DNA from: Enhydrobacter sp.
Lineage (GTDB): Bacteria > Pseudomonadota > Alphaproteobacteria > Reyranellales > Reyranellaceae
Assembly (NCBI RefSeq): GCF_030246845.1
Contig: NZ_CP126889.1
Coordinates: 2,108,001 to 2,172,000, forward strand
Direction: 5' to 3'
Length of the DNA: 64,000 bases
Below are positions 50,167 to 60,157 of the stretch, in pieces (within the stretch, counting starts at the first letter, position 1; each line of letters starts with the position of its first letter). Made by a program: the position numbers and the translations under genes. The notes under the pieces were generated by a model. It had not been told where the DNA came from. It searched no databases and saw only the letters and a program-made list of their open reading frames with translations.

Positions 50167-50172
50167 CGGCGG

Positions 50173-50736
50173 TCAGTCCGTCGTCGCCGACCTGGCGTCG
50201 CCGCCGGCCGGCGCCATCAGGTCGTGCTCCGCCGTATGGCCCACCGTCATGGTCGCCGGGTCGAAGCGGAAGAGATAGCGGTAGAGCCGAATGGCGTAGC
50301 GCGCTGTCATCAGCAGGCCGCCCGCCGGCAGCGAGGCGTAGTAGATCCACATCGGAAAGGCGAAGTCCGAGGCGCTGTGCTCGTCGAGCAGCCAGGACGT
50401 CTCGGCGATGCTGAAGCCGTACCACGCCATGCCGATGCAGAAGACGAGCGCCACCAGGCAGTTGAAGGTCTCCATCCAGCGCTGGCCGTTCGGTCCGGCG
50501 AGACGCAGCACGAGGTCCGGGCGCACGTGCCCGTCGGTGCGCACGAGCTGGCTCGAGATGATCATCACGCCCCACACCACGAGGTAGACGATCACCTCCT
50601 CGGCCCAGCTTATGGCGTAGGCGGGGAAGAAGTAGCGCCCCACGACCTGGACGACGCCGACGATCATCGCGACCGCGCCGAGCAAACCCACCAGGGTCCG
50701 CTCGACGCGGTCCCACAACGTGTCGCCGCGGTTCAC
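50173..50736 (-). CDS. dctQ: TRAP transporter small permease DctQ
   Basis: About 187 residues, four helices, the small membrane partner of DctM (VERTLVGLLGAVAMIVGVVQVVGRYFF and GVMIISSQLVRTDGHVRPDLV are typical). The GTG at 50736 is preferred because a GTG 15 bases upstream (50751) lies in the family-B repeat; either could be used, and no good ribosome-binding site is seen before either one. Confidence 0.85.
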   Translation of the reverse strand: MNRGDTLWDRVERTLVGLLGAVAMIVGVVQVVGRYFFPAYAISWAEEVIVYLVVWGVMIISSQLVRTDGHVRPDLVLRLAGPNGQRWMETFNCLVALVFCIGMAWYGFSIAETSWLLDEHSASDFAFPMWIYYASLPAGGLLMTARYAIRLYRYLFRFDPATMTVGHTAEHDLMAPAGGDARSATTD

Positions 50737-50743
50737 TGAAGAT

Positions 50744-50812
50744 GGCGCCACTGGAGTGGCGCGCTCCCCTGAGCGCGCTCATCGGAGCGCGCAACTCCAG
50801 TTGCGCTCATGC
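50744..50812. repeat. Dispersed palindromic repeat B, copy 1
   Basis: GGCGCCACTGGAGTGGCGCGCTCC followed by GAGCGCGCAACTCCAGTTGCGCTC: two short palindromes (CCACTGGAGTGG and GCAACTCCAGTTGC) carried by GAGCGCGC words. It lies between dctP and dctQ and reaches the 5' end of dctQ. Confidence 0.8.
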
Positions 50813-50815
50813 AGC

Positions 50816-51832
50816 CTAGCCGATCGCTTCCTTGACGAGCTTCACGACCTCGGGCGAGAGCTTGGCGTCCTTGATGAGCGCATCGATGTCGCCCATCATC
50901 GCCTTGCGCGTCGCCGCCAGCTCGTCGGCGGCTGGGTCGGTGAACTTGACGCCGTGCGATTCCATGATCTTGCGGCCGTTGAGCTGCGAGGCGGCGGCGT
51001 TCTTGCGGTACTCGCCGATGTGATCGGCCCACAGGTCGGTCATCAGCTTCTGCTGCGCGGGCTTCAGCTTGGCCCAGGTGGCGTTGCCGATCTGCGGCAT
51101 GTACTGGCCCATGAACTGGTGGTCGGCATAGGAGTATTTGACCCCGGCCTCCCACAGCTTGGCCGAGTTGCAGCTCTCGTCGGTGCTGACGAAGGCGTCG
51201 AACGTGCCCTGGCTCAGCGCCAGCGGCACGTTGGGCCATGCCGTGGTGTTGGCGATGCCGCCGGCGAACTTGATGCGCCAGGAGATGCCGGCGCCGCCGG
51301 GGCTGCGGATCTTGAGGCCCTTCAGGTCGGCGAAATGGTTGAGCGGCGTCTTGGTGCTGTACCAGTTCTGATAGCCGAGATCGATCCACGGCCCCAGCAT
51401 GTGCGTCCTGAGCTTGGTGGTGACCTGCTTGCCGACATAGGCGCCGGGCTTGCCGTCGGTCGCCTTGTGGGTGACCTCCGACGACTGGCCGTAGAAATAG
51501 GGCAATTGCACCATGTCGCAGTCCGGCACCAGGCCGGTCAGCACCCAGGCGCCGGGCGCCGCCATCTCGACCTGCCCCTGCAGCAGCGCCTTGGAGACGT
51601 GCAGGTCGGCGAAGAGCTGGCCGGAATGGAACACCTCGCCGACGATCTCGCCGTTGGAGGCCTTGGCCAGCTTCTCGAAGTAGTCGACGATCGCCTGGTT
51701 GCGCGGATGACTCGGCGCGGTGTCCAGCGAGCAGCGGATCTTGAACGGCTCGGCCGCGCGCAGGACGGCTGGCGAGACGAGCGTGGCGGTTGCAGCGCCA
51801 AAGAAAACGCGGCGCGAAAAGCGACGGGACAT
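50816..51832 (-). CDS. dctP: TRAP substrate-binding protein DctP
   Basis: 338 residues, periplasmic. The N-terminus SRRFSRRVFFGAATATLV is a twin-arginine signal, so it is probably exported folded. The mature domain starts near AEPFKIRCSLDTAPSHPRNQ, with the conserved Arg and LPYFYGQSSEV parts typical of DctP. GGAGG lies seven bases upstream of the ATG. Transcribed with dctQ and dctM. Confidence 0.92.
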   Translation of the reverse strand: MSRRFSRRVFFGAATATLVSPAVLRAAEPFKIRCSLDTAPSHPRNQAIVDYFEKLAKASNGEIVGEVFHSGQLFADLHVSKALLQGQVEMAAPGAWVLTGLVPDCDMVQLPYFYGQSSEVTHKATDGKPGAYVGKQVTTKLRTHMLGPWIDLGYQNWYSTKTPLNHFADLKGLKIRSPGGAGISWRIKFAGGIANTTAWPNVPLALSQGTFDAFVSTDESCNSAKLWEAGVKYSYADHQFMGQYMPQIGNATWAKLKPAQQKLMTDLWADHIGEYRKNAAASQLNGRKIMESHGVKFTDPAADELAATRKAMMGDIDALIKDAKLSPEVVKLVKEAIG

Positions 51833-51959
51833 CGACGTTCCTCCTGTTGCGATCACTCTTCTTGCTGGACGATCGCGGTCACCGATAGGGGGCGCACTTT
51901 AGGGACCTGCACGGCCTGCGTTGAAGGCCAAATGTCGCATCGAAGGGTTGCGTGTGCAG

Positions 51960-52632
51960 TCATGCTGCAGTCGACCGGGCGAAGATCGCGTCGACATGGA
52001 GCTCGGCGCAGTCGATGACGCGGAAGCCCGGCGTCTCGCCGGCGAAGGCCAGGAAGAGGTCGGTGCCGCCCAGCAGGATCGCCTCGACGTCGTGCTGGCG
52101 GCGGAGCTCGTGTCCGGCCCGGAAGAAGATGTGCCGCTGCCGCTCGGTCACGCGGCCGGCATTGGCCATCTCGACGTACGCGCTGTGCACCTCTTCCATC
52201 GCCTCGCCCGCGGGCGCCACGATCTCGGCGGCGCGGACACCGCCATAGAGCCGGCTCTCCATGACGGTGCGCGTGCCCAGGATGCCGAGGCGCTTGACGC
52301 CGAGCCGGCCGAGGGCGGCATCGATCCCGGGAATGGCATCGAGGATCGGCAGCGGCGAGATCGCTTCGAGCTCGCGCACGCAGAAGTGACCGCCCATCGA
52401 GGTGATGGCCGCCGCCGCGGCGCCGGCCGCCTTCAGCCGACGCACCAGCCGCTCGAAGATTTCGGCCTGCCGCGCAGGATCCCCGTTCGCCATGTTGCGC
52501 GACATCTCGCGCGTCGGCATGGACGATGGTGAGTTCGAGCGGGACGCCGGCGGCCCTGTGCCGTTCGATCAGCCCGCGATGATAGAAGTCGGTCGCCGCC
52601 GGCCCGATGCCGCCGATCAGTCCGATATGCAT
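51960..52632 (-). pseudogene. Asp/Glu racemase family gene broken by a frameshift
   Basis: The first 40 codons (from the ATG at 52632, with GAGAGGAG upstream) give MHIGLIGGIGPAATDFY..., the start of an aspartate/glutamate racemase. They run to HADA, after which the frame fails. A second frame continues with REMSRNMANGDPARQAEIF... through to the normal C-terminus at 51960. The break falls in a GCGCGC run (52508-52513); adding two bases restores one frame of 224 residues. The active-site Cys of the first half and the Cys-containing VIDCAEL end are on opposite sides. It could be an assembly error. LysR lies 9 bases upstream. Confidence 0.82.
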
Positions 52633-52641
52633 GTGCTCCTC

Positions 52642-53535
52642 TCAAAGCCGGCCGTGACGCACCTTTGCCGCAAGGAGATCGGCGAACAGCCGCACTTTCA
52701 AGGCCGGCTGCCGGGTTGCCGGCCAGACGGCATGGATCGGGATCCGCGTCGACTCGAATTGCTCGAGCACGACCTCGAGATCGCCGCGCTCGATCGGGGC
52801 GCGGACCTGCCAGAGCGGCGTGAGGCCGAGCCCGAGCCCGGCCGCCGTCGCAGCATGGATCGCCGGCATGCTGTTGGTGCGGAAGCGACCGCCGACCCGA
52901 ACGAGCCGACGACGCCCGTTGATGCGGAACGGCCACGAGGCTTCCTCGCCGTCGAGCACGCGCACGATGCAGTCGTGGTCCGCCAGGTCGTCGGGATGGG
53001 CCGGGCGGCCGCGGTGCGCGAAATAGGTCGGCGCGCCGACGATGCCGACCCGCAACTCGCCCAGCTTGCGTGCCTGCATGCCGGAGTCGGGCAGCTCGCG
53101 GATCCGAACGGCGAGGTCGAGCCCTTGGGCGAAGAAATCCACCGGCCGGTCGGAGGCCTGCAGCTCGACCTCGATGCGCGGATGGCGTTCCATGAAGTCG
53201 CGCACCGCCGGAACGACGAAGGCGGTGGCGAACGCCGCCGGTGCGCCGACCTTCAGGAGGCCGGACGGCTCGGCTTGCCGGTTCGCAGTCTCGAGCCTTG
53301 CCTCGTGGATGTCGGCGAGCGCCGGCTTGACCCGCCGGTAGAAGGCCTGCCCGGCCTCGGTGGGCCCCGACTGGCGCGTCGTGCGGCGCACGAGCTGGAC
53401 CTCCAGATCCTGCTCGAGCGCCGAGAGCGAGCGGCCGACCGACTGGACCGAGCGGCGCAGGTGACGCGCGGCAGCGGTCTGCCCGCCCTTCTCGATGATC
53501 GCCACGAAGGCGTCGAGGTCGTCGATGCGGATCAT
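52642..53535 (-). CDS. LysR-family transcriptional regulator
   Basis: 297 residues. HTH in LDAFVAIIEKGGQTAAARHLRRSVQSVGRSLSALEQDL, effector domain in about 90-290. Its stop is 9 bases before the broken racemase gene on the same strand, implying an operon. It may regulate the TRAP transporter that follows. The ATG at 53535 is used; longer starts overlap the divergent oxidoreductase. Confidence 0.9.
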   Translation of the reverse strand: MIRIDDLDAFVAIIEKGGQTAAARHLRRSVQSVGRSLSALEQDLEVQLVRRTTRQSGPTEAGQAFYRRVKPALADIHEARLETANRQAEPSGLLKVGAPAAFATAFVVPAVRDFMERHPRIEVELQASDRPVDFFAQGLDLAVRIRELPDSGMQARKLGELRVGIVGAPTYFAHRGRPAHPDDLADHDCIVRVLDGEEASWPFRINGRRRLVRVGGRFRTNSMPAIHAATAAGLGLGLTPLWQVRAPIERGDLEVVLEQFESTRIPIHAVWPATRQPALKVRLFADLLAAKVRHGRL

Positions 53536-53647
53536 CAAATCTGTCCGATTTCCGGAAGACTGTATCACGATCGGCACGGATTGCCTCGCACAACGATGAA
53601 ATTTACCTACGACGGGAGAGCGAAGTGGTCGGCTAGGGAGGGCCGTC

Positions 53648-55063
53648 ATGGCAGCCAATCGCCGAAGCGTCCTGCTCACCGGCATGGCGGCGACCGCCGC
53701 CCAGGCGGCCGCGGCGCGCGCGGACAGCATTCCATCGGCACTCGAGAGACGGGTCCGCTGCGATGAGCCGGCACGCAGCGCGGCGGCAGACGATTTCGGG
53801 CACATCGTCCACGAACGGCCGACCTGGATCCTGCAGCCACGATCATCGGGCGATGTCGCGGCAGCGATCCGCTGGGCCTCGCAACAAGGCCTCCGCTTCG
53901 CGGCCCAGGGACGACGGCATTCGGTCTATGGCCGGGCCATGGCGCGCGACGGCATCGTGGCGGAGATGTCGCGGCTGCGGACGATCCACGGCCTGCAGGG
54001 CGACCGGGTCGTCGTCGAGGCCGGCGCGACCTGGCGCGAGGTGCTCGCCGCGACCCTGCCGCACGGACTCGCCCCGCCGGTGGTCACCGACTATCTCGGA
54101 CTCTCGATCGGCGGCACGCTCGTTGTCGGCGGGGTCGGCAGCGGGACACGACGCCATGGCTTGCAGAGCGACAACGTGCTGGAGATGGACGTGGTCACCG
54201 GGACCGGGCACGAGGTCACCTGCTCGGCGCGGAACCAGGCCGAGCTGTTCGACGCGGTCCGCGCCGGGCTCGGCCAGGTCGCCGTCGTCATCCGGGCCAC
54301 GCTGAGGCTCGTCCCGGCGCCGCGGCAGGTGCGCCGGTATCTGCTGTTCTACGCGAATCTCGCGAGCATGCTGCGCGAGCAGCGCCTGCTGGCCGCCGAT
54401 GGTCGGTTCGACGACGCGACGGGTGCGATCCTCGCCAGGCCGGACGGCGGCTGGCAATTCCGGCTCGACGCCGCCCGGCATCTCGCGGATCCCGCCGGGC
54501 ACGACGACGAAGCGGTGCTGGCCGGCCTGTCCGACGACCGCTCACGGCGGCAGGCCGCGACGCTGTCGTATTTCGATTACCTCGATCGGCTCTCCCAGCT
54601 CGAGACGCTGCTGCGCGGCAACGGCCAGTGGTTCCTGCCGCATCCCTGGCTGATGACGTTCGTCGGCGATGCCGGGGTGGAGGCGGTCGTCGGTGATGCC
54701 CTGGCCAGGCTGGCGCCGGCGGATCTCGGACCGCACGGCCAGGTCTCGCTCTCTGCCATCCCGCGCCGATCGATCACGAGCCCGCTGGCGCGGCTGCCGG
54801 CGGACGACCTCTGCTACGCCTTCAACCTGGTCCGCATTCCGGCGACCGACGACGCTCGCGAGATCGCCCGGCTCGTCGAGGACAATCGCGCCTTTTACGG
54901 CTGGATCCGCGAAGCGGGCGGCACACTCTATCCGGTGAGCGCATTGCCGATGACAGGCGACGACTGGCGGCGCCATTTCGGGCCGGCCTTCGACCGGCTG
55001 AGCGCCGCGAAACGCCGGTTCGATCCGGCCAGCCTGCTCGCACCGGGCTACCCGATTTTCTAG
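53648..55063 (+). CDS. FAD-binding oxidoreductase, cytokinin-dehydrogenase-like
   Basis: 471 residues with a Tat-like start (ANRRSVLLTGMAATAAQAAA). PCMH-type FAD domain with His91 in GRRHSVYG, the position of the covalently attached FAD in cytokinin dehydrogenases (GHS motif), plus GGTLVVGGVGSGTRRHGLQSDNV. The C-terminal domain (about 255-465; FDYLDRLSQLETLLRGNGQWFLPHPWL) resembles the cytokinin-binding domain. A bacterial homologue could act on an isoprenoid-type or other amine; the substrate is unknown. Divergent from the LysR gene. Confidence 0.85.
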   Translation: MAANRRSVLLTGMAATAAQAAAARADSIPSALERRVRCDEPARSAAADDFGHIVHERPTWILQPRSSGDVAAAIRWASQQGLRFAAQGRRHSVYGRAMARDGIVAEMSRLRTIHGLQGDRVVVEAGATWREVLAATLPHGLAPPVVTDYLGLSIGGTLVVGGVGSGTRRHGLQSDNVLEMDVVTGTGHEVTCSARNQAELFDAVRAGLGQVAVVIRATLRLVPAPRQVRRYLLFYANLASMLREQRLLAADGRFDDATGAILARPDGGWQFRLDAARHLADPAGHDDEAVLAGLSDDRSRRQAATLSYFDYLDRLSQLETLLRGNGQWFLPHPWLMTFVGDAGVEAVVGDALARLAPADLGPHGQVSLSAIPRRSITSPLARLPADDLCYAFNLVRIPATDDAREIARLVEDNRAFYGWIREAGGTLYPVSALPMTGDDWRRHFGPAFDRLSAAKRRFDPASLLAPGYPIF

Positions 55064-55173
55064 AGCCTGACGGCTTTGCGCCCTCCGCGGCGAATCCCGC
55101 CATACTTGTAACTCTCGCCTTCCCGGCTTTCGGCGCATCTCTATCGGGCAACAACCCCGATGAGGAGGATGCC

Positions 55174-55959
55174 ATGAGCACGAGGATTGCCGAACGGACC
55201 GATCGCCCGACGCCCCATCCGGTCGTGAGCCGGGAGCACTGGCTTGCCGCGCGCAAGGCGCTTCTGGCCCGTGAGAAGGAGCTGACACGGCTCGGCGACC
55301 AGATCGCGCGCGAACGCCGCGCGCTGCCCTGGGTACGGATGGCGAAGACCTATCTCTTCGACACGCCCGGCGGGCCCCGTCCGCTCGCCGATCTGTTCGA
55401 CGGCCACCGCCAGCTCCTGATGCAGCATTTCATGCTGGCGCCGGGATGGGAGCAGGGCTGCAAGAGCTGCTCCTACATGGCGGACCATACCGATCCCGCC
55501 CTCGTTCACCTGGCAGCGCGCGATACGGCCTTCGTCGCGGTCTCGTGTGCGCCGCTGGCCGAGATCGAGCGCTTCCGCAAGCGCATGGGCTGGCAGTTCA
55601 GGTGGGTGTCCTCGCACGGCACCGACTTCAACCGCGATTTCGGCGTCAGCTTCACGGCCGACGAGATCGCCCGCGGCGAGGCCGACTACAATTTCGGCGG
55701 CACGCCGCCGGGCGAGGAGATGCCCGGCGTCAGCGCCTTCTACAAGGACGACACGGGCGAGGTCTTCCACACCTACTCGACGTACGGCCGCGGCGTGGAG
55801 GTGATGATGCACACCTACCGGCTGCTCGACCTCACCGCCAAGGGCCGCGACGAGGACGCGCTGGATTTCACCATGGCGTGGGTACGCCATCACGACCGCT
55901 ACGGGAACGCGCCGGCCGCCAACCCCGCGACCGCAGCCACCTCATGCTGTGGCCGGTGA
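55174..55959 (+). CDS. DUF899 thioredoxin-like family protein
   Basis: 261 residues. DUF899 segments VSREHWLAARKALLAREKELTRLGDQIARERRALPWV, FMLAPGWEQGCKSCSYMAD (with a CKSC pair in place of the thioredoxin CxxC) and SAFYKDDTGEVFHTYSTYGRG. Probably a thioredoxin-fold reductase or carrier in the cytoplasm; the substrate is unknown. A GAGGAGG site lies six bases upstream of the ATG. Convergent with the ABC permease. Confidence 0.87.
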   Translation: MSTRIAERTDRPTPHPVVSREHWLAARKALLAREKELTRLGDQIARERRALPWVRMAKTYLFDTPGGPRPLADLFDGHRQLLMQHFMLAPGWEQGCKSCSYMADHTDPALVHLAARDTAFVAVSCAPLAEIERFRKRMGWQFRWVSSHGTDFNRDFGVSFTADEIARGEADYNFGGTPPGEEMPGVSAFYKDDTGEVFHTYSTYGRGVEVMMHTYRLLDLTAKGRDEDALDFTMAWVRHHDRYGNAPAANPATAATSCCGR

Positions 55960-55960
55960 C

Positions 55961-56818
55961 CTAACTTCGGGTCCGGCGCTGGATCAGGAGGTTGGCCGCG
56001 ACGGTCAGGGTGAGCGTCACGGCCATCAGGACGAAGGCGATGGCGCCGCCGAACGGCCAGTTCGCCTGCTGGGTAAAGGTGTTGTAGACCAGCGGCGCCA
56101 TCATCTTGAACACCGGGCCGCCCAGCAGGTAGGGCGTGGCGTAGGCGTTCATGCAGAGGATGAAGGTGAGGATCGTGCCGGCCAGCACGCCGGGCAGCGC
56201 GAGCGGCCACAGCACGCGGCGGAACATGGCGAGGGGCGGCGCGCCGAGGCTGAAGGCAGCCTCCTCGACCGCGCGGTCGACGCCCTCGATGACGCTCTGC
56301 AGCGACAGCACCATGAACGGCAGCGTGACGGCAATGATGCCGATGATCACCGCCTTCTCGGTGAACATGATCTCGATCGGCCGGTCGGTCAGGCCGAGCC
56401 AGGCGAGGCCGACATTGACGAAGCCCTTGTTGCCGAAGATCACCATCCAGCCCGCCGCGCGCACCGCGTTGCCGACGAACAGCGGCAGGACGATGGCGAT
56501 GATCAGCAGGTGCTTGAAGCGGCTCTGCGTGCGCGCCACGACATAGGCCAGCGGAAAGCCCAGCACCAGGCAGACCGCCGTCGAGAGCAGCGCCACCTCG
56601 ACCGTGGTCGCGAGCGCGGAGGTGTAGTAGGGGTCGGTGAAGAAGCGCAGGTAGTTCGCGGGCGTGAGCGCCGCGATCATCGTCTTCGTCGCCTTGTCGA
56701 AATCGTTCAGGCTGTAGCGGAACAGGATGGCGAGCGGCCCGAACAGGCTCACCGCGACGAAGATCGTCGCCGGTCCGATCAGCGCCGCCGCCGTGAGACC
56801 TTCCCGCCGCGTCGTCAT
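55961..56818 (-). CDS. ABC transporter permease (PotB/opine type)
   Basis: 285 residues, six helices, with the EAA loop EEAAFSLGAPPLAMFRRVLWPLALPG. It belongs to the polyamine/opine/2-aminoethylphosphonate-type ABC importer family. It is separated from the binding-protein gene upstream by about 300 bases filled with repeats A and B, but the strand and family show it is the fourth component of the importer. Confidence 0.9.
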   Translation of the reverse strand: MTTRREGLTAAALIGPATIFVAVSLFGPLAILFRYSLNDFDKATKTMIAALTPANYLRFFTDPYYTSALATTVEVALLSTAVCLVLGFPLAYVVARTQSRFKHLLIIAIVLPLFVGNAVRAAGWMVIFGNKGFVNVGLAWLGLTDRPIEIMFTEKAVIIGIIAVTLPFMVLSLQSVIEGVDRAVEEAAFSLGAPPLAMFRRVLWPLALPGVLAGTILTFILCMNAYATPYLLGGPVFKMMAPLVYNTFTQQANWPFGGAIAFVLMAVTLTLTVAANLLIQRRTRS

Positions 56819-56903
56819 GGCTCGATCACCGCCCCTGTGTGCATTGCCGACTCAACGGAACGCGCCGCCGACAGGAGACAAGTCACGCGGTCCAGCCGTT
56901 TCC

Positions 56904-56981
56904 GTGTCATCCCGAGCGCAGCGAGGGATCTTTGGCTGGTGTCGATCAAGGATCCCTCGCTCGCTGCGCTCGGGATGACAC
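56904..56981. repeat. Dispersed palindromic repeat A, copy 3 (full length)
   Basis: GTGTCATCCCGAGCGCAGCGAGGGATC at the left, its near-exact inverse GATCCCTCGCTCGCTGCGCTCGGGATGACAC at the right, with about 20 bases between. The most complete copy in the window. Confidence 0.88.
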
Positions 56982-57030
56982 CCATTTTGCCGCAGGCAGC
57001 GCAGTGTCACGCCCAAGCGCGGCATGGCCG

Positions 57031-57098
57031 GTGAACTCCAGGGGCGCTCATCGAGCGTCGGCGGCGAAGAAGGCGCAACTCGAGTTGCGCGCTCCGAT
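57031..57098. repeat. Dispersed palindromic repeat B, copy 2
   Basis: GTGAACTCCAGGGGCGCTCATCGAGCG ... GCGCAACTCGAGTTGCGCGCTCC; the right half contains the palindrome GCGCAACTCGAGTTGCGC seen in B copy 1 in altered form. Just downstream of the binding-protein gene. Confidence 0.7.
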
Positions 57099-57117
57099 GA
57101 CGGGCAAGCTCAATCGT

Positions 57118-58158
57118 CTAGGCCTTGAAGGTCTTGTTCCACCATTCCTGGAAGGCGACGTCGTTCTTGGCGAGATAGCCGTAGTCGAGATCGACCAGCC
57201 GCTTCTGCTCCTCGGGCGTGAAGCCGATCCGCTTCTGCACCTCGGGCGGAACGTGCGCGTTGGTCACGGTCGGGTTGTAGCCCATGTCGACCGCGAAGGC
57301 CTCCTGCGCCGAGGGCGCCAGCATGGCGTCGAGATAGGCGTAGGCGCCTTCCTTGTCGGGCGCGTTCTTCGGCATGGCGAAGCCGGAGATGTACATCGGC
57401 ACGCCTTCCTTGGCCGCCACCGTCTCGATGTTGATGCCGGCGTTCTGCCACTGCACGGCGCGCGCCTTCCACATGATGCCGACGGCGATCTCCTCGGTCT
57501 TCATCGCCTGGGCGAACGCCTCGTTGCTGGGATAGATGCGCGCGCCGGCCTTCCGGCAGGCGATCAGGCGCGCCTTGCCGGGCTCGATGTTGGAGGGCGA
57601 GCCGCCCGAGGCCATGCCGGCGGCGACCAGCGTGTACTGGTACTGGATGTCGATGATGCCGAGCTTGTCGCCCATCTTGGGATCGAGCGTCTCGGCGAAG
57701 CTCTCGGGCGGCGTCTTGATGATGCGCGGATTGTAGAGGATCACCTTGCCCGAATAGATCTGGCCGATGCCGTAGGGATACTTCATCGCCGGGATGAGGT
57801 TCTTGGCGTTGGGGATCTTCGAGTAGTCGAGCTGCTCGACCAGCCCCTGCTGGTTGACGTCGTACATGTTGGCGGCCGACAGGCCCTGGATGTCGGTGCT
57901 GCCGCGGCGCAGCGACTTCTCGGCCAGCATCTTGGCGCGGCGCGGCGGATCGTTGGCCTCGTCCTTGATCACCTCCCAGCCCTTGGGCTCGAGCAGCGGC
58001 TTCTCGATGTTCTTGGCCAGCAGCCGCGAATAATCGCCGCCCCAGGTGCCGACGATGATGCGCTTGCTCTCGGCGCGCGCGGGCAGGGCCGCGCCGGCGG
58101 CCAGCGCGGCCGCCCCTCCCAGCAGGCTGCGGCGGCGGAGCGTGAAACGGTCGGACAT
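57118..58158 (-). CDS. ABC importer substrate-binding protein (PotD/opine-like)
   Basis: 346 residues. Tat-type signal MSDRFTLRRRSLLGGAAALAAG, then the mature domain starting near ESKRIIVGTWGGDY, typical for spermidine/putrescine-binding proteins. It carries the conserved VGTWGGDY and YPYGIGQIYSGKV segments. AGGAGG lies six bases upstream of the ATG. It is the periplasmic component of the 56-60 kb importer. Confidence 0.9.
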   Translation of the reverse strand: MSDRFTLRRRSLLGGAAALAAGAALPARAESKRIIVGTWGGDYSRLLAKNIEKPLLEPKGWEVIKDEANDPPRRAKMLAEKSLRRGSTDIQGLSAANMYDVNQQGLVEQLDYSKIPNAKNLIPAMKYPYGIGQIYSGKVILYNPRIIKTPPESFAETLDPKMGDKLGIIDIQYQYTLVAAGMASGGSPSNIEPGKARLIACRKAGARIYPSNEAFAQAMKTEEIAVGIMWKARAVQWQNAGINIETVAAKEGVPMYISGFAMPKNAPDKEGAYAYLDAMLAPSAQEAFAVDMGYNPTVTNAHVPPEVQKRIGFTPEEQKRLVDLDYGYLAKNDVAFQEWWNKTFKA

Positions 58159-58193
58159 GGAAGCCTCCTGCGATTTGCGTCTTGTCTTACTTC

Positions 58194-59246
<1,053 letters not shown>

Positions 59247-59247
59247 C

Positions 59248-60051
59248 TCACACCACCCGGGCGAGCCGGACGTAGCGGTCGGTGATCAGCATCACCGCCG
59301 CGATCAGGGCGATCTGCACCACCGAGACGGCGGCGATCGTGGGATCGATCTTCCATTCGAGATACTGGAGGATCACGATCGGCAGCGTGGTGCGGCCCGG
59401 CCCAACCAGGAACAGGCTCATCTCGAGATTGCCGAACGAGGTCACGAAGCCGAACAGGCCGCCCGCCACGATGCCGGGACGGATCGCCGGCAGCGTGACG
59501 CGCCAGAAGGTCATCCAGCGGTTGGCGCCGAGATTCTGCGCCGCCTCCTCGGTGGCGCGGTCGACGCCGGCGAGGCTCGCCGTCACCAGCCGCACGATCC
59601 ACGGGATGACGATCACGACATGGCCCGCGATCAGCGCGGCCAGGGTGCCGATCACATCGACATCGAGCGCGTTCTCGAGCTCGACATGGAAGACGTACAT
59701 CGCCGTGCCCAGCACCACGCCGGGCACGATCAGCGGCATCAGCAGCAGGCTGCCGAGCGGGGCGCTGCCGGCGAAGTCGCGGCGCGCCAGGCAGAGCGCC
59801 GCCGGCACGCCCAGCACCAGCCCGATCGCGGTGGCGATCAGGCCGACCTCGAACGAGAGGGTGAAGCCGTCGGCGAACTTGCGCTGGTCGAAGATCGCCG
59901 CGAACCAGCGCAGGCTGTAGCCCTCGGGCGGGAAGGACGGGATCTCCTGGCGGTAGAAGGCGAGCCAGACGATGAACACCAGCGGCAGCAGGATATAGCC
60001 CAGCGCCACCGTCGCCGCCCCGTTCAGCGCCAGGCGTCGGACGTATCTCAT
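59248..60051 (-). CDS. ABC transporter permease (PotC type)
   Basis: 267 residues, six helices; EAA loop EEAAQNLGANRWMTFWRVTLPAIRPG. Second permease of the importer. An ATG 42 bases upstream (60093) would start inside repeat A and is not preferred. The stop is one base from the ATPase start, so translation is coupled. Confidence 0.9.
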   Translation of the reverse strand: MRYVRRLALNGAATVALGYILLPLVFIVWLAFYRQEIPSFPPEGYSLRWFAAIFDQRKFADGFTLSFEVGLIATAIGLVLGVPAALCLARRDFAGSAPLGSLLLMPLIVPGVVLGTAMYVFHVELENALDVDVIGTLAALIAGHVVIVIPWIVRLVTASLAGVDRATEEAAQNLGANRWMTFWRVTLPAIRPGIVAGGLFGFVTSFGNLEMSLFLVGPGRTTLPIVILQYLEWKIDPTIAAVSVVQIALIAAVMLITDRYVRLARVV

Positions 60052-60059
60052 GCGTCGCC

Positions 60060-60133
60060 AAAGATCCCTCGGCCTTCGGCCTCGGGATGACACGACAAGA
60101 ACTGGGTCATCCCGAGCGCAGCGAGGGATCTTT
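60060..60133. repeat. Dispersed palindromic repeat A, copy 4
   Basis: AAAGATCCCTCGGCCTTCGGCCTCGGGATGACAC at the left and GTCATCCCGAGCGCAGCGAGGGATCTTT at the right, opposite in order to copy 3. A further inner hairpin GGCCTTCGGCC lies in the left arm. Between the permease and an amidohydrolase. Confidence 0.85.
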
Positions 60134-60157
60134 CCTTGGCACGATTTCCTGCAAGCA

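Larger units (their letters stand above)
56819..57117. other. 299-base intergenic stretch between importer genes, filled with repeats
   Basis: No gene seen. Repeat A (copy 3) and repeat B (copy 2) account for about half of it. A GTG/ATG reading frame across it is repeat-derived. Confidence 0.7.

Noticed and set aside
50733..51389. Open frame running over the dctP gene that begins with repeat-derived residues
   Set aside because: Out of frame with dctP and begins inside repeat B; an artefact of the repeat.
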